A stretch of 5,132 nt of DNA. Source: Candidatus Competibacteraceae bacterium (GTDB taxonomy: Bacteria; Pseudomonadota; Gammaproteobacteria; Competibacterales; Competibacteraceae). Of the stretch, positions 1-4,427 are shown in pieces. Below the pieces are notes generated by a model, which worked only from the letters and a program-made list of their open reading frames with translations, did not search any database and was not told where the DNA came from. The position numbers and the translations under genes were made by a program. The DNA lies in NCBI GenBank assembly GCA_020445045.1, contig JAGRHI010000082.1, positions 1 through 5,132 on the forward strand, written 5' to 3'. Within the stretch, counting starts at the first letter, position 1. Each line of letters begins with the position of its first letter.

Positions 1-261
1 GGCCCGGTGCTGACGGCGGATTTGCTGGACGGTCCGGCCGGCGTGCCGCCGGCCGACGCCACGCCGGCCGATGCTTTCCGCGATCCCGGCGGTCGGCTTT
101 ACTCGCTTGACGAGCTGGAGGCGATGCAGGTTGCCAACGCCCTGCGGGAAACCAACGGCCACAAGGGCCGCGCCTGCGCCATCCTTGGCATCTCGCGGCC
201 CGCGCTGGAGCGCAAGCTCAGCCGCTACGGCTTGCGTCCGCATACGCATCCCGAGGATTGA
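1..261 (+). CDS. NtrC-family (sigma-54-dependent) response regulator, C-terminal fragment
   Basis: Only the last 86 residues and the stop are in the window; the frame is open to the left edge, so the receiver and AAA+ domains should lie upstream. What is visible is an Ala/Pro/Asp-rich linker (about residues 1-30) followed by a Fis-type helix-turn-helix. The segment SLDELEAMQVANAL is the typical helix preceding it, then ETNGHKGRACAILGISRPAL and ERKLSRYGL form the DNA-binding helices that end NtrC-like activators. Such proteins bind upstream enhancer sites and drive sigma-54 RNA polymerase when phosphorylated by a partner kinase. The stop at 259-261 is two bases before the start of a histidine kinase gene, so the two are very likely co-transcribed cognates. 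The AAA+ domain is not visible, so a PrrA/RegA-type regulator, which also ends in a Fis-like helix-turn-helix, is the main alternative. Confidence 0.82.
   Translation, partial: GPVLTADLLDGPAGVPPADATPADAFRDPGGRLYSLDELEAMQVANALRETNGHKGRACAILGISRPALERKLSRYGLRPHTHPED
253..256 (+). promoter_or_regulatory. Ribosome binding site deciding the histidine kinase start
   Basis: GAGG lies 7 bases before the ATG at 264, inside the last codons of the regulator gene. A TTG at 258 is in the same frame but only one base from this site, so ATG 264 is the better start. The arrangement suggests translational coupling with the upstream regulator. Confidence 0.7.
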
Positions 262-263
262 TC

Positions 264-1628
264 ATGCCGCGCTCGTCGCGCCTGTCCCGGCGCGTTTTTC
301 TGTTGATCGCCGCGCTGGTGACGGCATGCAGTGTGCTGGTGCATCTGCCGGGTCTGATCGCTTTTCGCACCGATTATTTGGAACACCGCTTGATTGACGC
401 CTACATGGCGACGATCGCACTTCGCGCGGGTGGAACCTTGACCGCCGCCCAACAGGCGATGCTGCTCGAACAGGCGCATTTAATCGGTATCGAACTGCAC
501 TCGAAGGGCGCCGCGCTACGGCTTGGCGCACCCGCCCCGGTCGGGCGCGATATCCTGCTGGATCGAGAACCGCCGGCGCAGCGCCTGCTTCGCACCTTGC
601 AGGCGCTGTTCGACAATAGCCGCGGTTTGTTACGGGTCAGCGGCATACCGCCCGGCGAACAGGATGTGTGGATCGCCGTCACGCTCGATGCCGTGGCGCT
701 GCGGCGGGCGGTGCGCCAAAATGCGATCGAAGCGCTGGCGCTCTCGGTGGCCATCTCGCTGGTCACCGCCGGTCTGGTGCAACTGGGGTTGATCCGGCTG
801 CTGTTGCGCCCGGTCGGGCGTCTGACGGCGCAATTGGCGGCCTTCCACGCGGACCCCTACAACACGCCTCCGCCTCCGCCCACCATCCGCGCCGACGAAA
901 TCGGTGAGTTGCAGCGTTCGCTGGCCGCGATGGAAGCGGAAGTCCAAACCGCTTTGAAACGCGAAGCCCGGCTGGCGGCCCTCGGCGGGGCGGTGGCGCG
1001 CATCCATCACGATTTGAAGAGCATTCTAGCCACCGTATCGTTCGCCTCCGCCCGGTTGGCTGACGCCGCCGATCCGCGCAGTCGGCAACTGACCGAGCTG
1101 TTGGCGCAGTCGGTGCGGCGGGCGGCGAATCTGTGCGCGCGTACCCTTGATCTGGCGCGCGGCGAAACACCGGTCGCGCAGCGCGAGCGCATTGACTTGG
1201 CCGTGCTTTGCGCGCAAGCCGCCACGGCCGCCGCGCGACCGCCGGAGTTTCAGGTGACGGTGGATGTCCCAGACGGCGCGACGGTCGGCGGCGATCCCGA
1301 GCGGCTGGCCCGCGTGTTGGGCAACCTGCTCGCCAACAGCCACGAGGCCGGCGCCAAACAGTCCAGCCTCACCGCGCGGCCCGCCGCCACGGGCTGGACC
1401 ATCGAGATGATGGATGATGGTCCCGGTCTGCCCGAGGCGGCCCGCGCTCGCCTGTTTGAGCCCTTCGTGGGTTCGGTAAAGACCGGCGGCAACGGCCTCG
1501 GCCTCGCCACCAGTCGCGACATTGCCCGTGCGCACGGCGGCGAACTGGAACTGGTCGAGTCCGGTCCGCATGGCGTTTGTTTTCGGCTGACGTTGCCAGA
1601 TCACGCGCACGGTAAGCCGGTGGCTTAA
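264..1628 (+). CDS. Membrane-bound sensor histidine kinase (HAMP, HisKA-like, HATPase_c)
   Basis: A 454-residue inner-membrane kinase that should autophosphorylate on a histidine and pass phosphate to the regulator encoded just upstream. TM1 is about residues 11-34 and TM2 about 157-181, enclosing a roughly 120-residue periplasmic sensor region that I do not recognise. HAMP follows (from about 182, RPVGRLTAQLAAF) and contains an unusual run of five prolines before IRADEIGELQRSLAAME. The H-box is IHHDLKSIL with H249 as likely phosphoacceptor. The N-box is NLLANSHEAG (354-363), G1 is DDGPGLP (384-390), the F-box LFEPF (397-401) and G2 GGNGLGLA (408-415), so the ATPase domain looks intact. The H-box and HAMP style recall the 'NHDLRNILA' sensor kinases common in Alphaproteobacteria (from memory). 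The ligand is unknown; metal sensing is only suggested by the neighbouring copper genes. Confidence 0.92.
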   Translation: MPRSSRLSRRVFLLIAALVTACSVLVHLPGLIAFRTDYLEHRLIDAYMATIALRAGGTLTAAQQAMLLEQAHLIGIELHSKGAALRLGAPAPVGRDILLDREPPAQRLLRTLQALFDNSRGLLRVSGIPPGEQDVWIAVTLDAVALRRAVRQNAIEALALSVAISLVTAGLVQLGLIRLLLRPVGRLTAQLAAFHADPYNTPPPPPTIRADEIGELQRSLAAMEAEVQTALKREARLAALGGAVARIHHDLKSILATVSFASARLADAADPRSRQLTELLAQSVRRAANLCARTLDLARGETPVAQRERIDLAVLCAQAATAAARPPEFQVTVDVPDGATVGGDPERLARVLGNLLANSHEAGAKQSSLTARPAATGWTIEMMDDGPGLPEAARARLFEPFVGSVKTGGNGLGLATSRDIARAHGGELELVESGPHGVCFRLTLPDHAHGKPVA

Positions 1629-1642
1629 TCGCTTCTTGGCCA

Positions 1643-2260
1643 TTACTCGCGCATGGCTTCCTCGACCATCTTCTGAAGCAGGTCAACCCGTTTTTCCAGT
1701 TGCCGATAGGCTTCCAGCCAACCCGCCTGACAAGCAGAACCCTTGCCATGCCCCATCATGCCCATCATGCCGCCACCCATGCCTTTGCCCATCATGCCGC
1801 CCTTCTGACCCATCATGCCCATGCCTTGACCCATCATGCCGCCACCCATGCTTTGGCCACCCATCATGCCGATGCTTTGGTCCGTCATACCTTTTTGCCG
1901 CGCCATATCGTGCATCATGACATTGAGCGCCATCATCTTCTGGCGATGCTCCAACATCAGCTGCTGGCGTTGCGCCGGATCGGTTGTTTGACTCATCTGG
2001 TCCCAGTGGGACAGCATTGCTTCCATGCGTTGTTGCAGGGTGGCCAGCAAGGGATCAGCCGAATCTTTCACTGCCGTCGGTTCGTCGTTGGCAGCTCCCG
2101 TGCTCGTCTGATCGCTTGCGGTGGGTTCATCCGTGGAAACGGCGCCCTCGGGGTGATGAGCCTCATGCTCTTGAGGACGTTGTTCCTGCTGGGCTAAAAG
2201 AACGGTGGGACTCAGAGAGAGCGACAAGGCAAAGATCGTGACCAAGATACGCGGTTGCAT
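1643..2260 (-). CDS. Exported Met/Gly-rich putative periplasmic copper-binding protein
   Basis: A 205-residue protein with an N-terminal signal peptide (about 1-23, hydrophobic IFALSLSLSPTVLLA, type I cleavage likely near LLA/QQ; no lipobox Cys). Residues 24-68 are polar and low-complexity, with EHEAHH at 31-36. Residues 70-123 look helical and hold scattered Met and His. Residues 131-170 are a GMMG-type segment with 15 Met in 40 residues. A short helix, possibly a coiled coil, closes the protein (181-204). There is one Cys (C177). Met-rich periplasmic segments are known Cu(I) ligands in CopA, CopB, PcoE and CusB-type proteins, so copper buffering is inferred; no named family was recognised. 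It is the last gene of the copper block, 40 bases after the propeller gene. The frame is open up to 2494, but the ATG at 2260 has a strong GAGGAG and a signal peptide, which fixes the start. The stop faces the kinase stop at 14 bases. Confidence 0.85.
   Translation of the reverse strand: MQPRILVTIFALSLSLSPTVLLAQQEQRPQEHEAHHPEGAVSTDEPTASDQTSTGAANDEPTAVKDSADPLLATLQQRMEAMLSHWDQMSQTTDPAQRQQLMLEHRQKMMALNVMMHDMARQKGMTDQSIGMMGGQSMGGGMMGQGMGMMGQKGGMMGKGMGGGMMGMMGHGKGSACQAGWLEAYRQLEKRVDLLQKMVEEAMRE
1752..1870 (-). repeat. Six exact 11-bp repeats encoding GMMG
   Basis: On the + strand CCCATCATGCC occurs exactly at 1752-1762, 1761-1771, 1788-1798, 1809-1819, 1830-1840 and 1860-1870; the first two overlap by two bases. 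Read on the - strand (GGCATGATGGG) the unit encodes GMMG. Starts are 9, 27, 21, 21 and 30 bases apart, always a multiple of three, so copy changes of this kind keep the frame. It is a coding low-complexity repeat, not an intergenic array. Confidence 0.85.
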
Positions 2261-2267
2261 CGAATTT

Positions 2268-2273
2268 CTCCTC
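2268..2273 (-). promoter_or_regulatory. Strong ribosome binding site of the Met-rich gene
   Basis: On the - strand GAGGAG lies 7 bases before the ATG at 2260. It supports this start over in-frame starts further upstream (as far as 2494) that would run through the preceding gene. Confidence 0.8.
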
Positions 2274-2280
2274 AAATAAT

Positions 2281-2293
2281 TTTGTATTACAAA
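2281..2293. promoter_or_regulatory. Perfect 13-bp AT-rich palindrome before the Met-rich gene
   Basis: TTTGTA-T-TACAAA is an exact inverted repeat with a one-base centre. It lies in the 40-base gap between the stop of the propeller gene (2301) and the GAGGAG of the Met-rich gene. The size and placement fit an operator or an internal promoter element, but it matches no operator that I recognise, and an AT-rich 13-mer can be palindromic by chance. It lacks the GC stem and T-tract of a terminator. Confidence 0.3.
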
Positions 2294-2300
2294 CAGACTG

Positions 2301-3170
2301 TTACGAGCCAAGAACGAAAGGTTGCCAATGTTGGCCACCGTCGGTGCTGGCCAGCAATTCACCGGTGCTGGTCGTGGCGTACAGCCGCTTCGCATCGTTC
2401 GGATCAACCGCCAAATGTGTGAAGTAGCGCTCGCCAAAATCGCTGGCGCTGGCCAGACGAGTCCAATCATGGCCCTGACGTTTGAGGAAACCAACCTTGA
2501 TCATGAAGACGTATAAAGCGCCGTCCTTGTCCGCCTCAACCAGGGAAGCCGGGCGGGTGATCAGGTAGGCGGGTTGCCACGAACGGCCTTCGTCCTTGCT
2601 TTCCAGTACACCCTCGGTCGTTCCAGCGTACAGGGTCCGCGTATCCGTGGCCGATGCGGCCAGATCGATCACCTGGTCCGGCGCGGGACCGGTTATCGTC
2701 CAGGTTTGACCACCGTCCCGGCTGATCTGGATGCCTCCGTGTAATCCGTAAACCACTTTCGAATCGGCCTTGCTGACCGTCATGGCATGAAAATCCACCG
2801 GTCCTTTAACGCCTGGCGACAACTGCCGCCAGGTTTTCCCACCGTCGGTGGACGCGATGAAACCCAAATTGCCGCCGCCCGCCGGGTGGCCGCTGCCGAA
2901 GAGCCGGTTCGGTTCGGTGGGATGCACGGCGAACCCCATGAAATCGTGGTTCACATCGGACACCCGGACGGTTTTGCCATCGGGTGAGGCCAGATACAAT
3001 CCCCGATGGGTGGCCAGATACAGTTGCGACGGTTCGCTGGGGTTCACGGCGATGCCGTGGATGTGTCCGGCCTGCTTCATGAATTTGGCAAAGGCGGGGG
3101 GCTCGGCGGCGTGGGCGCTCATGGTTCCAAAACTCAGCAGGAAGGCCAAGAGAGCAGTCGATTTTTGCAT
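2301..3170 (-). CDS. Exported BNR/Asp-box beta-propeller protein (sialidase-like fold; F510_1955-type family)
   Basis: A 289-residue protein with a clear signal peptide (1-21, hydrophobic LLAFLLSFGTM, cleavage after AHA), so it should be periplasmic or secreted. Four Asp-box motifs (S-x-D-x-G-x-x-W) are visible: STDGGKTW 107-114, SRDGGQTW 150-157, SKDEGRSW 191-198 and STDGGQHW 275-282. With further strand repeats such as GIAVNPSEPSQLYLAT, these indicate a beta-propeller. Databases tend to call such proteins 'F510_1955 family glycosylhydrolase' or 'BNR repeat protein'; the sialidase catalytic Arg triad and Tyr/Glu pair are not evident, so glycosidase activity is doubtful. His residues recur in loops: GHIHG 35-39, NHDFMGFAVHP 74-84, SGHPAGG 93-99, FHAM 127-130 and FTHL 250-253. 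They could form a metal or ligand site (inference). It sits between the HMA-like and Met-rich genes; the function in copper handling is unknown. The ribosome binding site is weak (AGGA 10 bases upstream). Confidence 0.88.
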   Translation of the reverse strand: MQKSTALLAFLLSFGTMSAHAAEPPAFAKFMKQAGHIHGIAVNPSEPSQLYLATHRGLYLASPDGKTVRVSDVNHDFMGFAVHPTEPNRLFGSGHPAGGGNLGFIASTDGGKTWRQLSPGVKGPVDFHAMTVSKADSKVVYGLHGGIQISRDGGQTWTITGPAPDQVIDLAASATDTRTLYAGTTEGVLESKDEGRSWQPAYLITRPASLVEADKDGALYVFMIKVGFLKRQGHDWTRLASASDFGERYFTHLAVDPNDAKRLYATTSTGELLASTDGGQHWQPFVLGS

Positions 3171-3171
3171 G

Positions 3172-3188
3172 ATTCACGGTTCCTGAAT
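3172..3188 (-). promoter_or_regulatory. Small hairpin around the ribosome binding site of the propeller gene
   Basis: In the mRNA, ATTCA and TGAAT can pair (3184-3188 with 3172-3176), leaving a 7-base loop GGAACCG. The only Shine-Dalgarno-like sequence, AGGA at 3181-3184, lies mainly in that loop and 10 bases before the ATG at 3170. The stem is five AT-rich pairs, so it is weak. It may merely lower translation, or be chance. Confidence 0.25.
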
Positions 3189-3204
3189 GAAGTAGGGTGG
3201 TTAA

Positions 3205-3217
3205 TGCCCACTGGGCA
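3205..3217. other. Short GC inverted repeat in the gap between the HMA-like and propeller genes
   Basis: TGCCC-ACT-GGGCA is a perfect 5-bp inverted repeat with a 3-base centre, in the longest gap of the copper block (77 bases, 3171-3247). No T-tract follows on the - strand (GCATTAACC), so it is not a convincing terminator. It could be a processing or stalling hairpin, or nothing. Confidence 0.25.
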
Positions 3218-3247
3218 AGGGGCAGCGGGAAGATGGATTCGCCCCGA

Positions 3248-3643
3248 TCAACGACGCCGACGTTGGGCATGAATCGTTGCCGGATTACTGCAACAGGGCG
3301 CCTGGGTACTTGTGGCATTGCCGCGCGCATTTTCATCCAGATAACGCCACCAGCCGTATTTCAGTCGATCCAAAAAGCGCTGTCGCGGAGGGCATCCCGC
3401 ATTTCTCAACGCCTCGACCACCGTTTCAACATCGATGATCGTGTTATCGTAGTGGATATGAATGCAGTTATGCTGGAGGTCAATCTGGACATCCTGTACA
3501 CCCGGTTGCTGGGTTAAAGCATGGGTGGTTGTTGGCGTATGGAGGCCATCGTTCAGACCCTCCAGGGAGAACCGCCGACTGACGGAAGAGCGGCTGTTTG
3601 CATCAAGGGAACTGTGACTTGGCGCGGACGAAGATTCCTGCAT
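3248..3643 (-). CDS. Small HMA-like (ferredoxin-fold) protein lacking the CxxC metal motif
   Basis: A 131-residue protein with no signal peptide or membrane segment, so probably cytosolic. Residues 20-84 fit the beta-alpha-beta-beta-alpha-beta order of heavy-metal-associated domains: SRRFSLEGL, a Thr-rich helix start (TPTTTHALTQQPGV), VQDVQIDLQHN, CIHIHYDNTII, VETVVEALRNAGCPP. In CopZ or Atx1-type proteins the loop after the first strand is GMTCxxC; here it reads GLNDGLHTP with no Cys. Remaining possible ligands are C60, the H62-I-H64 pair, C84 and a C-terminal C117-C118. A conserved-looking tail, FLDRLKYGWWRYLDE (90-104), follows the domain. It ends in RRRR. A strong GAGGAG 8 bases upstream supports the ATG at 3643. 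It lies 43 bases after copB, so co-expression with copAB is likely. The role is unknown: a copper chaperone or regulatory partner is possible. Some of its sequence is AT-richer than its neighbours. Confidence 0.78.
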   Translation of the reverse strand: MQESSSAPSHSSLDANSRSSVSRRFSLEGLNDGLHTPTTTHALTQQPGVQDVQIDLQHNCIHIHYDNTIIDVETVVEALRNAGCPPRQRFLDRLKYGWWRYLDENARGNATSTQAPCCSNPATIHAQRRRR

Positions 3644-3651
3644 GATTCTGA

Positions 3652-3657
3652 CTCCTC
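3652..3657 (-). promoter_or_regulatory. Strong ribosome binding site of the HMA-like gene
   Basis: On the - strand GAGGAG lies 8 bases before the ATG at 3643, within the 43-base gap after copB. It is the same hexamer as that before the Met-rich gene, supporting both calls as real genes. Confidence 0.75.
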
Positions 3658-3686
3658 AATAAAATGGTTAATCTTGCCGCGTCCGG

Positions 3687-4415
3687 TCAAAACCAGAACC
3701 GAACACCCGCCATGAAGGCGGTCCGCTCAATAGCCTCACCCTCGGCGCGAGCGAAATCGGCGGTTTGGCCGTATTTCCGCTCCCAACTCACCCCAATGTA
3801 GGGGGCGAATTCGCGGACGACCTCGTAGCGCAGGGTCAGGTTGAGCTCCAAATCGTTTAGGCCGGAACCGACGCCGCGCTTTTCATCGCTGCTGGCCGCA
3901 AGGTTCATCTCCAACAGCGGCGACAGGATCAGCTTCTGAGTCAGCAGCAGGTCGTACTCGGCTTTGAATCGAGCGGAAACATCACCCTGGTCACTGAGAA
4001 ACGCGCTGGCGTCGATCTCGAACCAGTACGGGGCCAGCCCCTCCACACCGATCACGGCGAAACCGCGTTCGGGTTCCGGTTTGAAGTCGTAGCGCAGACC
4101 TGCTTGCAAATCCCAGAAATCCGCGATCAAACGGCTGTACAGCAATTGTACTTCGGCATTTTCGAGCCCGTTGCCGTTGACCCGCTCGCCCTCGGTCTTG
4201 AACCAAAGTTTGTTGTAATCGCCGCCGATCCAGCCTTCGGCGTCCCAATTGAAGCTGTCTCCATCACCGATGCGGTAGCCGAGTTCCTCAGCGCGAAAGT
4301 AGGTGTAGATTTCATCTTCGGCGGCGTGAGTGGTCCTGGCAGTAAGTAAGGCTGACACCAATGCGCCCGCCAGCAACATCGCCGGCCAGCAGCGCGATAG
4401 GCTATGGTTCGACAT
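3687..4415 (-). CDS. copB: Copper resistance outer-membrane protein CopB (short form)
   Basis: A 242-residue protein. Residues 1-31 form a signal peptide (hydrophobic AMLLAGALVSALL, cleavage after THA). The mature part has the CopB family hallmarks: FNWDAEGWIGGDYNKLWFKT (55-74), SRLIADFWDLQAGLRYD (94-110), GVEGLAPYWFEIDASAF (123-139), APYIGVSWERKYG (204-216) and a final AGVRFWF. The aromatic last residue and alternating strands fit an outer-membrane beta-barrel. CopB proteins (PF05275) work with CopA in copper tolerance, binding or exporting copper at the outer membrane. Many members carry a Met/His-rich segment (MDHSxM-like) after the signal peptide; here the barrel starts almost at once (AEDEIYTYFRAEELGY), so that copper-binding region is absent. 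The start is 12 bases after the copA stop, with GGAG at 4423-4426, 7 bases before the ATG, implying tight coupling. Confidence 0.93.
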   Translation of the reverse strand: MSNHSLSRCWPAMLLAGALVSALLTARTTHAAEDEIYTYFRAEELGYRIGDGDSFNWDAEGWIGGDYNKLWFKTEGERVNGNGLENAEVQLLYSRLIADFWDLQAGLRYDFKPEPERGFAVIGVEGLAPYWFEIDASAFLSDQGDVSARFKAEYDLLLTQKLILSPLLEMNLAASSDEKRGVGSGLNDLELNLTLRYEVVREFAPYIGVSWERKYGQTADFARAEGEAIERTAFMAGVRFWF

Positions 4416-4427
4416 GTCTCTGCTCCA

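Noticed and set aside
258..263. TTG start for the histidine kinase at 258
   Set aside because: It lies one base after the GAGG, too close for initiation, and would overlap the regulator stop; ATG 264 is correctly spaced.
1026..1643. 205-residue - strand frame opposite the histidine kinase
   Set aside because: Antisense to a gene with all kinase motifs; Arg/Gly-rich translation without recognisable domains, typical of GC-rich shadow frames.
1639..1657. GCCAT...ATGGC inverted repeat at the convergent gene ends as a terminator
   Set aside because: The stem is only 5 bp with a 9-base loop, no T-tract on either side, and it lies partly within the Met-rich coding sequence.
1752..1870. Possible CRISPR-like array from the regularly recurring 11-bp unit
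   Set aside because: The repeats are far too short, the spacers are only 0-19 bases, and everything is in frame within a coding sequence.
1700..2197. + strand open frame with a striking His/Ala-rich repeat (HHAHHAATHAF...)
   Set aside because: It is the antisense of the GMMG repeat; the CATCATGCC unit reads as His-rich in this frame. The - strand gene has a signal peptide and a strong ribosome binding site.
2261..2494. N-terminal extension of the Met-rich protein to an ATG at 2494
   Set aside because: It would overlap the end of the propeller gene by nearly 200 bases and hide the signal peptide; the ATG at 2260 has GAGGAG at ideal spacing.
2806..3336. 176-residue - strand frame spanning the gap before the propeller gene
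   Set aside because: It covers the signal peptide and first blades of the propeller gene in another frame and has an Arg/Pro-rich composition; a shadow frame.
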